Assembly (NCBI GenBank): GCA_040880725.1
Contig: JBBDHV010000043.1
Coordinates: 1 to 64,000 of the forward strand
Length of the DNA: 64,000 nucleotides
DNA from: DATHWB01 sp040880725
GTDB lineage: Bacteria; Actinomycetota; Acidimicrobiia; Spongiisociales; ZC4RG35
Reading direction: 5' to 3'
Shown: piece after piece, positions 52,512 to 61,500 of the stretch
Layout: every line of letters begins with the position of its first letter
How positions within the stretch are numbered: the stretch's first letter is position 1
Translations under genes and position numbers: made by a program
The notes under the pieces: model-generated
Told to the model about the DNA's origin: nothing
Databases searched by the model: none
Seen by the model: only the letters and a program-made list of their open reading frames with translations

Positions 52512-53882
52512 TTACCGGTTCTCTGCAGCCGCGACCGAGCGGTTGTTCCCAAGCAGGTCGGCCACCCGGAACGCCAGGTCGAGGGACTGGCGACCATTCA
52601 GGCGAGGATCGCACATCGTCTCGTACCGAAAGTCGAGATCGCTGTCGCCCACCTCGTGGGTTCCTCCCAGGCATTCGGTCACGTCATCGCCGGTCAGCTC
52701 CAGATGAATCCCGCCCGGCCAGGTACCCACGGCACGGTGGGCCGTGAAGAAGCCGTCGATCTCGGCCATCACGTCTTCGAGGTGACGCGTCTTCCGACCG
52801 CTGGCAGACGTGAAGGTGTTGCCGTGCATCGGGTCACAGGCCCACACCACCGGATGACCGGATTCCTGTACCGCTGCAAGAAGGGGCGGCAGTGTTTCGG
52901 CGACCCGTTCGGCTCCCATCCGGGTGATCAGCGTCAGCCGACCCGGAATGCGCTCGGGGTTCAACGCCTCGCAAATCGCCAGGACGTCGGAGGGCGTGGC
53001 GGTGGGTCCCACCTTGCATCCGACGGGGTTCTTGATGCCCCGGAAGAACTCCACGTGGGCCCCGTCGAGTTGGCGGGTCCGCTCCCCGATCCAGACCATG
53101 TGCGCCGAGCAGTCGTACCAGTCACCGGTGAGTGAGTCCTTGCGGGTGAGCGCTTCCTCGTATCCGAGGAGCAACGCCTCGTGGCTGGTGTAGAAGTCGA
53201 CCTCGTGCAGCCGGGCGTCGTCTTTCGTGTCCAGCCCGCACGCCCGCATGAAGCGGAGCGCGGCATCGATGCCGTCTGCGAGTTCGGCGTACTTGCGTCC
53301 CGCCGGAGAGTCCGCGACGAACTCCTGAGTCCAGGCATGCACCCGGTTCAGATCTGCAAAGCCACCCTTGGTGAAGGCACGCAGCAGGTTCAGCGTCGAA
53401 GCGGAGCGGTTGTACGCCTCGAGAAGACGCTCGTGGCGCGGGACACGCGACTCGGCGTCGAAGCCGATGTCATTGACGATGTGACCCCGAAAGCTCGGAA
53501 GCGCGACGTCGCCCTGGGTCTCGGTGTCGGAGCTGCGCGGCTTGGCGAATTGTCCGGCGATCCGACCCACCTTCACCGTGGGAACGCCACCCGCGTAGGT
53601 CAACACCACCGCCATCTGCAGGATCAGCCGCAGCTTCTCGCGAATGTCGTCGGCTCCCATCGAGTCGAACGACTCGGCACAGTCGCCCGCCTGGAGGAGG
53701 AACGCCTTGCCCTCCGCCACATCGCCGAGCGCCGCCTGCAGATCCCGCGCCTCACCGGCGAAGACGAGCGGAGGCATCGCCGACAGGGTCTTGAGGGTCA
53801 CCGACAGACCCTCGGGATCCTGCCAGTCCGGCTGCTGGAGGGCTGGGCGGTCACGCCAACTCTGGGGAGTCCATTCGGTCAT
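52512..53882 (-). CDS. aroG: class II 3-deoxy-7-phosphoheptulonate synthase
   Basis: A 456-residue class II (AroA-II) DAHP synthase, first enzyme of the shikimate pathway, joining PEP and erythrose 4-phosphate. Conserved features: PPLVFAGEARDLQAAL, QAGDCAESF (metal Cys), SRVPRHERLLEAYNRSA, VGPTATPSD and CDPMHGNT. Name as in M. tuberculosis; aroF is also used. aroA of the same pathway lies at 17.2-18.5 kb. Confidence 0.95.
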   Translation of the reverse strand: MTEWTPQSWRDRPALQQPDWQDPEGLSVTLKTLSAMPPLVFAGEARDLQAALGDVAEGKAFLLQAGDCAESFDSMGADDIREKLRLILQMAVVLTYAGGVPTVKVGRIAGQFAKPRSSDTETQGDVALPSFRGHIVNDIGFDAESRVPRHERLLEAYNRSASTLNLLRAFTKGGFADLNRVHAWTQEFVADSPAGRKYAELADGIDAALRFMRACGLDTKDDARLHEVDFYTSHEALLLGYEEALTRKDSLTGDWYDCSAHMVWIGERTRQLDGAHVEFFRGIKNPVGCKVGPTATPSDVLAICEALNPERIPGRLTLITRMGAERVAETLPPLLAAVQESGHPVVWACDPMHGNTFTSASGRKTRHLEDVMAEIDGFFTAHRAVGTWPGGIHLELTGDDVTECLGGTHEVGDSDLDFRYETMCDPRLNGRQSLDLAFRVADLLGNNRSVAAAENR

Positions 53883-54011
53883 CGTGTCACCTGGTCGCAG
53901 TGGGATTCGAGTCTCCATGATCCGGCCGTCGGCGAGCGAACGCAAACTGGACCCGACACGGCACCGCCCGACGGCATAGCCTTGCCAGGTCGACTTTCCA
54001 GGGGGCCCCTC

Positions 54012-54596
54012 ATGTTCATCCGTCCGGTACCGGCAGACGAGGCGCCGAACGCAGTTGCCGACATGTACTCGGCGGAGCGTTCCAGGTGGGGTTTTCTGCC
54101 CGAGTTCACCGAGGTGTTCTCACACCATCCCGATGCATACGCAGCCTGGATTCAGCTGATCGGCGCAGTGCGACGGCAGATGGATTCGCGGCGATGCGAA
54201 CTCGTCACACTCGCGGCGGCCCGGGCGCTGCGATCGAGCTACTGCACGACCGCCCACGGGAAGATCCTGTCGGATCGCTGGTACGAACCCGACACCGTGA
54301 TTGCGCTGGTCTCCGATCACCGCACCGCCGGTCTCGACGCCGTCGACATCGCGCTGATGGACTTCGCCACGAGAGTGGCTGTCGACCCCACGTCGATCAC
54401 CGAACGCGAAGTCGATCACCTCAGGGAACTCGGTCTGTCCGAACGTGACATCCTCGATGTCGTCCTGGCGGTCGCCGCACGATGCTTCTTCGCGACCGTC
54501 ATCGAGTCGATGGGAGCTCAGCCCGATCGGGAACTGCTGGATCCGCTCCCGCCGAATCTGCGAGACGCGCTCTTGGTGGGGCGCCAGCCGGAATAG
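54012..54596 (+). CDS. carboxymuconolactone decarboxylase/AhpD-like protein
   Basis: A 194-residue alkylhydroperoxidase-like (AhpD/CMD fold) protein. The redox centre reads ALRSSYCTTAHGKIL: the usual Cys-x-x-Cys is Ser-x-x-Cys, so only the second Cys and the His remain. A peroxidase using the two-cysteine mechanism is therefore unlikely, and another CMD-family activity is possible. Divergent from the DAHP synthase gene. Confidence 0.85.
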   Translation: MFIRPVPADEAPNAVADMYSAERSRWGFLPEFTEVFSHHPDAYAAWIQLIGAVRRQMDSRRCELVTLAAARALRSSYCTTAHGKILSDRWYEPDTVIALVSDHRTAGLDAVDIALMDFATRVAVDPTSITEREVDHLRELGLSERDILDVVLAVAARCFFATVIESMGAQPDRELLDPLPPNLRDALLVGRQPE

Positions 54597-54635
54597 ACAT
54601 CCCCGAGATCGGGTCGACGACTCCGGGCGCCGGTG

Positions 54636-55418
54636 TCACCAGATCGACCAGCCTCCGTCGACCGTCAGGTCGATCCCGTTGACGAAGCTCGACTCTTCGG
54701 ACGCCAGGAACATCACTGCATTCGAGATGTCGTCTGCCCGCCCCATGCGGCCCACCGGGGTGAACTTCTCGTAGGTCGCTCTCCTGTCGTCTTCGATCGG
54801 CCGGTCGGAGATCGCGATCATTCCGGGCGAGACCATGTTCACCGTCACACCCCACGGTCCGAACACCGCTGCGAGGTCGCGCGACATCATCTTGAGCGCA
54901 CCCTTCGACGGCATGTACGCCGCGTTGCGGCCAGGTCCCCGACCCTCGTCAGCTCCCCAGCGGCCTTCGTAGAAATACGGGTTCGCACTGAGACTCGCGA
55001 AGACCGACCCGATGGTGATGATCCGACCCCAACCGCGGTCCCGCATCCCGGGCGCGACGAGCTTGGCGATGGCGAAAGCGGCATCGACGTTGACTGCGAA
55101 GTCGGCCTGCCAGTCCTCGTCGGGAAAGTCGAGGATCGGCTTGATCGCCGAACCCGCCGCGACGTGCACGAAGAGGTCCGGCCCTCCCAGTTCGCTGGCG
55201 GTCCGTTCGACCAGCATCTCCCGATCTGTCTGGGCGGTGAGGTCTGCGGGAAGGGCGAGCACCGCGGCGCCGGCATCGGCGTGGGCGGCCACCACCTCGT
55301 CGAGCAGTTCGGGCCGTCGGGCGGTGATGGCGCAGTTCACCCCGCTTTCGACGAGGCGTCGGACGATCGAACGTCCGATCTCCGAACTTGCTCCGGTGAC
55401 GAGGGCGGTCTTGGACAT
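54636..55418 (-). CDS. short-chain dehydrogenase/reductase
   Basis: A 260-residue SDR: cofactor motif TGASSEIGR (Glu for the usual Gly in the second position), HVAAG for NNAG, Ser in IGSVFAS, and catalytic YMPSK. Typical NAD(P)-dependent oxidoreductase of unknown substrate, cytoplasmic. Converges with the CMD-fold gene. Confidence 0.92.
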   Translation of the reverse strand: MSKTALVTGASSEIGRSIVRRLVESGVNCAITARRPELLDEVVAAHADAGAAVLALPADLTAQTDREMLVERTASELGGPDLFVHVAAGSAIKPILDFPDEDWQADFAVNVDAAFAIAKLVAPGMRDRGWGRIITIGSVFASLSANPYFYEGRWGADEGRGPGRNAAYMPSKGALKMMSRDLAAVFGPWGVTVNMVSPGMIAISDRPIEDDRRATYEKFTPVGRMGRADDISNAVMFLASEESSFVNGIDLTVDGGWSIW

Positions 55419-55595
55419 GATCGGTGGGTCTCCTCAGGAGGAACGGTTGGACGGGTCCGGTGGACCCGCCGGCACGCTACCTCAGCCGAACACCCGCGAA
55501 ATCGCGGCATCTGGGACGGTGATCAAAGCCTCCAAAAGGGAGCCGCCCACCAATTCGGTTCGACTCTTGGCGAGTGCACCGCCATCATCTTGCTG

Positions 55596-55781
55596 ATGCC
55601 AGCTCCAGAAGAACGCCTCGTGCTCTCGTATCTCGCCGAAGCCCACTATCACCGTCCACTGGAAACAGACGAGGAGCGCCCCGCCTGCGCGCCCAAACGC
55701 ATGCGCGGCGTGATCGCGATGCGCGTGCGGGCCGAACGGGACGGCCAAACCCCCTGCCCGGACTGCTGGCCCGACGTCTGA
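55596..55781 (+). CDS. small hypothetical protein
   Basis: A 61-residue protein (MPAPEERLVLSYLAEAHYHR at the start, CPDCWPDV at the end). Codon use has the high third-position GC of neighbouring genes. A CxxC pair could bind metal. It stands alone between the SDR and pup, on the opposite strand, and a partial copy of the dispersed repeat follows it. I do not recognise it. Confidence 0.5.
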   Translation: MPAPEERLVLSYLAEAHYHRPLETDEERPACAPKRMRGVIAMRVRAERDGQTPCPDCWPDV

Positions 55782-55790
55782 CGTCCATTC

Positions 55791-55821
55791 GAACCCAGGG
55801 TTTGTTCGGACGTATACGTCC
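55791..55821. repeat. half copy of the dispersed repeat next to a palindrome
   Basis: GAACCCAGGGTTT (55791-55803) matches one arm of the dispersed repeat family; the partner arm is not visible. A perfect 14-bp palindrome GGACGTATACGTCC follows at 55808-55821. The palindrome could be an operator or a terminator stem for the small gene or pup. Confidence 0.4.
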
Positions 55822-55859
55822 ACTTCGGATCAAAGAAGCCAGCCGAGGCGGGAAGGTCG

Positions 55860-56042
55860 CTACTCCCCGCCTTTTTGGACGTAGTTCTTGACGAACTCTT
55901 CGGCGTTTTCTTCGAGGACGGTGTCGATCTCGTCCAACAGGTCGTCGATGTCGGCTGCTTCGGTTTCGGAAACCTCGATTGCCTCGTCGACGTCCTCTTC
56001 CTCGGTTTCGGGTCGACGCTTCGGCTGTTCACGGTCGGTCAT
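55860..56042 (-). CDS. pup: prokaryotic ubiquitin-like protein Pup
   Basis: A 60-residue acidic, largely disordered modifier with a helical part (DIDDLLDEIDTVLEENAEEF) that binds Mpa, and the C-terminus VQKGGE. The terminal residue is encoded as Glu, so it needs no deamidation before ligation by PafA; many actinobacteria encode Gln. It lies 3 nt after dop on the same strand. Confidence 0.96.
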   Translation of the reverse strand: MTDREQPKRRPETEEEDVDEAIEVSETEAADIDDLLDEIDTVLEENAEEFVKNYVQKGGE

Positions 56043-56045
56043 GGG

Positions 56046-57521
56046 TCATCCTTCCAGAGCCTGGAGGAGTTCGGCCGCGGTCTCGACCGAGTCGAGCAGC
56101 GGACCAACTGTGGCTTTCGAACCTCGTAGCGGTTCCATCATAGGAACACGCTTGAGATGCGCCTCGTCGGTGTCGAAGACCAGCGAGTCCCAGTTGGCCG
56201 CCACCATCGACTCCGAAAAGCGTTCCACACAGGTGCCCCGGAACCAGGCGCGGGTACGTTCCGGAGGAGTCGACATCGCGGCGTGAACCTGCTCGTCGGT
56301 GAAGAGCCGCCGCATGCGACCCGAGCCCGCCAACCGGTGATACAACCCCGACGCCGGATCCACGTCGTGATACTGCAGGTCCAGGCCCCGCAGTTTCGGA
56401 TCATCGGGTTCGAGTCCGTCCCGCTCGGTGTAGCCATCGATGAGTCTGCGTTTCGCCACCCAGTCGAGCCGGTCGGCAGTGAGTGCGGGGTCCCGTTCGA
56501 GGTCTCCCAGGACCGACTCCCACTCTTCGAGGACGACGTCCCAAACGGGTTCGTCGAGTTCGGATTCGGCGTATTTCTTCAACCATTCGAGGTAACGGAA
56601 TTGCATCTGGAGTGCGGTGGCGGTCGACCCGTCGTCCATTTCGATTGCCAGGCTCATGTCCAAGTCATGACTGACCTGCCAGCACGCCTCCACCGGATTC
56701 GCGAGATCGAGGGCTTCGGGAAGGGCATCGTCTTCGAGCGCGGCCAGGAAGAGCGCAGTGACTCCCAGCTTGAGGAAGGTCTGGACTTCGGACAGGTTGG
56801 CGTCGCCGATGATCACGTGGAGGCGGCGGTACTTGCCGGGGTCGCCGTGCGGCTCGTCCCTGGTGTTGATGATCGGGCGTTTGAGAGTCGTCTCCAACCC
56901 AACGGTCTCTTCGAAGAAGTCGGCCCGCTGGGTGATCTGGTACGGGGTCCCCGGTCGGCCGTTCTCGGAGCCGACCTTGCCTGCGCCGGTGAAGATCTGG
57001 CGGGTGACGAAGAACGGGGTCAGGTGCCGGATGACCGCCCCGAAAGGGGTGATGCGTTCGAGGAGGTAGTTCTCGTGCGCCCCGTACGAATTGCCTTTGC
57101 CGTCGCTGTTGTTCTTGTACAGCTTGAGTACCTGACCTTGCGGCAACGTGGATTGGGCGTTGCGCATCGCCCGAGCCATCACGGCCTCGCCCGCCTTGTC
57201 GTGGAGGGCTCCTTCGAGTGGGTCCCAGCATTCGGGGCCCGAATACTCGGGATGGGCATGGTCGACGTACAGGCGGGCACCGTTGGAGAGGACTGCGTTG
57301 ACGAGTGCCGAGTCGGGATCGGAGACCCCGAAGCCTTCGTGCCCGAACCCGCGGGCATCCCGGCCGGGCGTTTCTTCTTCGTAGGACCACTGGACACGGA
57401 CGCGGCGACCGTCGTAGGAGTTGATGACGAGGGCGGACGCGAGCGCAGGGTTGAAGTCCCGCTGGTTGCGGATGATGATCCCGTATTCGGTCTCGGTGCC
57501 GAGGACCTTGCGGATCGCCAT
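56046..57521 (-). CDS. dop: depupylase/deamidase of Pup (Dop)
   Basis: A 491-residue PafA paralogue: MAIRKVLGTETEYGIIIRNQ, GARLYVDHAHPEYSGPE (catalytic Asp) and the Dop-specific loop region near SYEEETPGRDARGFGHEG. Because Pup here already ends in Glu, its relevant activity is probably removal of Pup from substrates. Start overlaps the mpa stop (TGATG). Confidence 0.96.
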   Translation of the reverse strand: MAIRKVLGTETEYGIIIRNQRDFNPALASALVINSYDGRRVRVQWSYEEETPGRDARGFGHEGFGVSDPDSALVNAVLSNGARLYVDHAHPEYSGPECWDPLEGALHDKAGEAVMARAMRNAQSTLPQGQVLKLYKNNSDGKGNSYGAHENYLLERITPFGAVIRHLTPFFVTRQIFTGAGKVGSENGRPGTPYQITQRADFFEETVGLETTLKRPIINTRDEPHGDPGKYRRLHVIIGDANLSEVQTFLKLGVTALFLAALEDDALPEALDLANPVEACWQVSHDLDMSLAIEMDDGSTATALQMQFRYLEWLKKYAESELDEPVWDVVLEEWESVLGDLERDPALTADRLDWVAKRRLIDGYTERDGLEPDDPKLRGLDLQYHDVDPASGLYHRLAGSGRMRRLFTDEQVHAAMSTPPERTRAWFRGTCVERFSESMVAANWDSLVFDTDEAHLKRVPMMEPLRGSKATVGPLLDSVETAAELLQALEG

Positions 57522-59254
57522 CAGAGGTACTGCCCGGTCGAGACTCCCTCCACCTGGCGACTTTCCCCGCCTGTGCCGTCGATGAGCGTGCGCACGTACA
57601 CAATGCGCTCGCCCTTCTTTCCGGAGATCTTCGCCCAGTCATCCGGGTTGGTGGTGTTGGGCAGGTCCTCGTGCTCTTTGAACTCCTGGATGATGGCGTC
57701 GAGCAGATCCTGGGTGCGGACACCCCGGCTGCCTTCGGCGATCTCGCGCTTGATCGCCTCTTTCTTGGCGCGGCGAACGATGTTTTCGATCATCGCCCCG
57801 GACGAGAAGTCCTTGAAGTAGAGCACCTCGCGGTCCCCGCCGGCATAGGTGACTTCGAGGAAGCGGTTGGCGTCCTCCAGCGAGTACATGGCATCGACGG
57901 TGGTGTCGATGAGGGCGTCGACAAGCGCCGAACGGTCGTCGCCGTGGGCATCGAGTTCCTCTTTGGCCAGCGGCACCTCCTCCCGCAGATAGATCGAGAA
58001 GATCTGCCGGGCGGCGGTCGGGTCCGGACGATTGATCTTGATCTTCACGTCGAGGCGTCCGGGGCGGAGGATGGCCGGGTCGATGAGGTCTTCGCGGTTG
58101 GAAGCGCCGATGACGATGACGTTGCGCAGCGATTCCACGCCGTCGAGTTCGGACAGCAACTGCGGCACGATCGTCGATTCGACATCCGAGCTGATCCCGG
58201 TTCCGCGCGTCCGGAAGAGCGAGTCCATCTCGTCGAAGAAGACGATGACGGGCACGCCTTCGTCACTCTTCTCCTTCGCCCGCTGGAAGATGAGCCGAAT
58301 CTGGCGTTCGGTCTCGCCCACCCACTTGTTCAGCAGTTCGGGGCCTTTGATGTTGAGGAAGTACGAACGGGCGTCGGGTCGGCCGGTGCGTTCGGCGACC
58401 GCCTGGGCGAGGCTGTTGGCGACGGCCTTGGCGATGAGCGTCTTCCCGCATCCGGGAGGGCCATAGAGGAGTATCCCTTTGGGCGCCTCCAGGCCGTAGT
58501 CGGCGAAGAGGTCCTTGTGGATGTAGGGGAGTTCGACGGCGTCGCGAATCTGTTCGATCTGGTCGGTGAGTCCGCCGACCTGCTCGTAGGAGATGTCGGG
58601 GACCTCTTCGAGGACCAGTTCTTCGACTTCGGGCCGGGCGAGCCGCTCGAACACCATCCCCGACTTGCTGTCCAGGCGGAGGTGGTCGCCGACACGGATC
58701 GGCACGTCTTCAAGACTGTCCGAGACGGTGACGACCAGTTCGTCATCTGCTCGGGCGAGCACCAGCAACCGCCCGTCTTCGAGCTTGTCACGCACCCGCA
58801 CCACTTCGCCCTGCCGCGGATAGGTGCGGACGTCGACGACCGCCATGCTCTCGTTGAGCAGGACTTCCTGGCCTTTCGTGAGCTGCTTGACCTCGATGTT
58901 GGGCTGGGCGCCTACCCGCAACTTGCGGTTGCCGGTCATGACGTCGACGGTGCCGTCCTCGTTGACCTGGAGCACCGTGCCGAAGTTGTTGGGAGGTGTG
59001 GTCAGTTTCTCGACTTCGGCCCTGAGCACGGTCAGCTGCTCGCGGGCCTCTTCCAGCACCGTGCTGAGCCGATCGTTCTGCACACGGGCACGTTCGAGCT
59101 GGGCGGTGGTCTCCGAGAGCCGCCGTTCCAGGTCGGCGGCACGCCGGGGAGCCTCCGTCAGACGGCGGCGCAGGGAGTCCAGCTCGACTTCGAGGCTGGC
59201 TATCTGGCGACGCAGCGCAGCGGCATCGTCTCCTCCGTACGTCCGATCCGTCAT
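57521..59254 (-). CDS. mpa: proteasome-associated ATPase Mpa/ARC
   Basis: A 577-residue AAA ATPase with an N-terminal coiled coil (residues about 10-85) that catches Pup, two OB-fold domains, then the AAA domain with Walker A GPPGCGKT and Walker B VIVFFDEMD. It ends GQYL, the C-terminal motif that docks in the alpha-ring pockets and opens the gate. It feeds unfolded pupylated proteins into PrcAB. First gene of mpa-dop-pup. Confidence 0.97.
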   Translation of the reverse strand: MTDRTYGGDDAAALRRQIASLEVELDSLRRRLTEAPRRAADLERRLSETTAQLERARVQNDRLSTVLEEAREQLTVLRAEVEKLTTPPNNFGTVLQVNEDGTVDVMTGNRKLRVGAQPNIEVKQLTKGQEVLLNESMAVVDVRTYPRQGEVVRVRDKLEDGRLLVLARADDELVVTVSDSLEDVPIRVGDHLRLDSKSGMVFERLARPEVEELVLEEVPDISYEQVGGLTDQIEQIRDAVELPYIHKDLFADYGLEAPKGILLYGPPGCGKTLIAKAVANSLAQAVAERTGRPDARSYFLNIKGPELLNKWVGETERQIRLIFQRAKEKSDEGVPVIVFFDEMDSLFRTRGTGISSDVESTIVPQLLSELDGVESLRNVIVIGASNREDLIDPAILRPGRLDVKIKINRPDPTAARQIFSIYLREEVPLAKEELDAHGDDRSALVDALIDTTVDAMYSLEDANRFLEVTYAGGDREVLYFKDFSSGAMIENIVRRAKKEAIKREIAEGSRGVRTQDLLDAIIQEFKEHEDLPNTTNPDDWAKISGKKGERIVYVRTLIDGTGGESRQVEGVSTGQYL

Positions 59255-59375
59255 ACGGTCTGGCTCCTCCTGGCTTGGGTGCCTTTCGCGCAGTATACGA
59301 ACGACTCACCGTTTGCCACGGGGTCCTTCGCGGGGGTGGTGAACGTCGGCCGGATCGGCTGTGGTTCCCGATACG

Positions 59376-59408
59376 ACGATGGGGGCGGCCGGTCGCCGCC
59401 CCCATCGT
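59376..59408 (-). terminator. strong hairpin between ferredoxin gene and mpa
   Basis: A perfect 14-bp inverted repeat, ACGATGGGGGCGGC (59376-59389) and its complement (59395-59408), with a 5-nt loop. It begins about 20 bp after the ferredoxin stop on the minus strand. No U-tract follows, so it may terminate by another mechanism or stabilise the transcript end. It separates the trmI/ferredoxin side from mpa-dop-pup. Confidence 0.6.
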
Positions 59409-59428
59409 TCGTCACACTCGTCTGGCCT

Positions 59429-59674
59429 TCAGGGCTCGAGGAAGATGCACTCGCCGGGACACTCTTCGGCCGACTCGACCGTGATGTCTTCCTGGCCGGC
59501 GGGGACCACCGCAACACCTCCCGCGCCTTCCGGATTTCCTTTGGCCGCGGCGTAGACCGTGTCCCCCTCGCGCACGTATGCGAGGCCGTCGTCGAGGAGG
59601 ACGAAGACGTCGGGGGCGATCTCTTCGCACAGGCCGTCGCCGGTGCACAGATCCTGGTCGATCCAAACCTTCAT
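59429..59674 (-). CDS. ferredoxin, 3Fe-4S type
   Basis: An 81-residue small electron carrier: MKVWIDQDLCTGDGLCEEIA, ending with ECPGECIFLE. The spacing C-x5-C with Gly-Asp between, plus the late C-P-G-E-C, fits single-cluster [3Fe-4S] ferredoxins of actinobacteria, often partners of cytochrome P450 enzymes. No P450 gene lies in this window. Confidence 0.88.
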   Translation of the reverse strand: MKVWIDQDLCTGDGLCEEIAPDVFVLLDDGLAYVREGDTVYAAAKGNPEGAGGVAVVPAGQEDITVESAEECPGECIFLEP

Positions 59675-59751
59675 GTCGTTCCAGCTCCTGGCAGTGAGTT
59701 CGGCCCAGAAGTCTAGACCGCCACCCCCTCCCCCAACCGCGGGCGAAACGG

Positions 59752-59805
59752 GCGAACCGTGGGCTCAGGACCACCGTGGCGGTGGTCACGAACCCAGGGT
59801 ACGCG
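59752..59805 (+). repeat. dispersed palindromic repeat (copy 4)
   Basis: GCGAACCGTGGGCTC (59752-59766) and GAACCCAGGGTACGCG (59790-59805) with a perfect inner hairpin GACCACC-GTGGC-GGTGGTC (59769-59787). The stop codon and last residues of trmI lie inside it. Orientation as copy 3. Confidence 0.75.
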
Positions 59806-60580
59806 ACACCCTCCGGGCGGTGACGACGAAGCCGGTGTGGCCGATCATCTGGTGGTCGGGGCGCACGGAACGTCCCTTGACGTTCCACGTCCGGTGCATG
59901 GTCTCGAAGACGTCGATTTCGGCGAAGGCGTCCGTGTCGCGCATGGTCTCCACGAGTTGCTGCACCTGCGGGACCGTCGGCAGATACGAGACGAACACGA
60001 TGCCGCCGGGCTGGGACTGCGCGACCACCTCGGCCACGTGCCACGGCTCGGGGAGGTCCAGCACGATGCGGTCGGCGATCACTTCTGCGGCGACCTCCGC
60101 AACCTCGCCGATCCGCAGATCGAGGTTCGACGGGACTTCGCCGAACCACCGGTTGAGGGTCTTGATCGCCTGCTTCTGGTGATCTTCCCGCAACTCCACC
60201 GACACCACCGAGCCCGTGGGCCCGACCGCCCGAACCAACGCAGACGTCAACGCCGCAGACCCGGTGCCTGCTTCGAGGACTGTCATCCCCGCCCCGATGT
60301 CGCCCCACATGAGGATCGGCCCGATGTCCTTGGGGTACACCACCTGAGCCCCGCGCTGCATCTTGAGGATGTAGTCGGCGAGTCGCGGCCGGAGAACCAA
60401 CAGGCCTCCCCCACCACTCGACTGCAGTCTCACCCCTTCTGGCGCACCGATGATCTCGGTGTGCGGGAGGACGCCGCGGTGGTATTGGAACGAACCCGAG
60501 GTGTCGAGACGGACCAGGTAGTGACGTTCCTTGTCGTCGATGACGAGCGCCATCTCGCCGTCGCGGAACGGCTCAGACAT
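59786..60580 (-). CDS. trmI: tRNA (adenine-58-N1)-methyltransferase TrmI
   Basis: A 264-residue class I methyltransferase: beta-barrel N-terminus (HYLVRLDTSGSFQYHRG), YPKDIGPILMWGDI, SAM motif VLEAGTGSAALT and catalytic DLPEPW. It methylates A58 in the tRNA T loop, which stabilises tRNA. The C-terminus RTLGS is encoded within a dispersed repeat. It overlaps ttuA by 8 bp. A trmI gene near mpa is also found in mycobacteria. Confidence 0.95.
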   Translation of the reverse strand: MSEPFRDGEMALVIDDKERHYLVRLDTSGSFQYHRGVLPHTEIIGAPEGVRLQSSGGGGLLVLRPRLADYILKMQRGAQVVYPKDIGPILMWGDIGAGMTVLEAGTGSAALTSALVRAVGPTGSVVSVELREDHQKQAIKTLNRWFGEVPSNLDLRIGEVAEVAAEVIADRIVLDLPEPWHVAEVVAQSQPGGIVFVSYLPTVPQVQQLVETMRDTDAFAEIDVFETMHRTWNVKGRSVRPDHQMIGHTGFVVTARRVSRTLGS

Positions 60581-61496
60581 GCTGTTCTTTCGTCCCGATG
60601 TGGACGAGCGTCTGGTTGCGCAGGCGGCAGAAGGCACACACTTCGCCGGTGGTCACCTGACCGCACTGTTGGCATGTGACCAGTTCGGGCGGTTCCGCCG
60701 CCCCGAACACCGGTGCCGCCCGCTCGAGGAAGCCAAAGAGAAAGTTGGCCTTCGTGCCGGGCGCTTCCTCTTCGAGCCGGTTCAACCACTCTTTGTACCT
60801 GTTGACGGTGTTGCCTGCGGCCATCGGGCACTCCTCCACTTCGTAGTCGATGCCCTGGACGATGCAGTACGCCGCCGTCTCACGCTCGGCAAGCCGGATG
60901 AGGGGTTTGACCTTGCGGGCGAGACCGTCCGCGTTGGCGGGCAGAACCGGTGCCTGCCGACCGAGATATTCGAGGTCCCAGCGGGTGACGTTGCCGAAGA
61001 GGGTGGCGGCCTCGTCGTCGAGGTTGTGACCCATCACCAACACGTCGTATTCACCGTCGTCTGCAACCTTGTTGAGGATGTACCGCTTCGACAGCCCGCA
61101 CGCCGAACAGGGCACGCGGCTGCCGGCGGCGGCAGCTTCGGGGACGCTGAAACCGTATTCGGACGGAAGGTCGACGACCCGCAGATCGAGATCGCGCTCG
61201 TCGGCGAACCGTTGGGAGAACACGAGGCTGTCCGAGGAGTAGTCACCGATGCCGAGGTGGAGGTAGACCCCGTCGACCCGGTATCCGAGGGTCGTCAGCA
61301 CGTCCCACAGGGCGAGGCTGTCCTTGCCGCCCGACACCCCGATCATCATCGTTTCGGACCCTTTGAACATGTCGTAGTCGTGGATGGCACGTTCGACCTG
61401 TCGGTGCACGTGACTGACGAAATGCGGCTTGCAGAAGTTGGCGTTGTGCCGCCGCACCTGGATGACGGCGCGGTCGCGGCAGACCCGGCATTTCAC
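60573..61496 (-). CDS. ttuA: tRNA 2-thiolation enzyme TtuA-like
   Basis: A 307-residue PP-loop ATPase: N-terminal zinc finger (KCRVCRDRAV), P-loop GVSGGKDS, Cys in PCSACGLSKR and a third Cys in EECPM, then a C-terminal zinc ribbon (CQQCGQ ... CAFCRL). This layout matches TtuA/TtcA-like enzymes of the type that thiolates U54 in the T loop, with an Fe-S cluster. GTG at 61496 after GGAGGG is the chosen start. It follows a ThiS-like sulfur carrier gene and precedes trmI, which modifies the same loop. Assignment to position 54 is by context. Confidence 0.88.
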   Translation of the reverse strand: MKCRVCRDRAVIQVRRHNANFCKPHFVSHVHRQVERAIHDYDMFKGSETMMIGVSGGKDSLALWDVLTTLGYRVDGVYLHLGIGDYSSDSLVFSQRFADERDLDLRVVDLPSEYGFSVPEAAAAGSRVPCSACGLSKRYILNKVADDGEYDVLVMGHNLDDEAATLFGNVTRWDLEYLGRQAPVLPANADGLARKVKPLIRLAERETAAYCIVQGIDYEVEECPMAAGNTVNRYKEWLNRLEEEAPGTKANFLFGFLERAAPVFGAAEPPELVTCQQCGQVTTGEVCAFCRLRNQTLVHIGTKEQHV

Positions 61497-61500
61497 GTGC

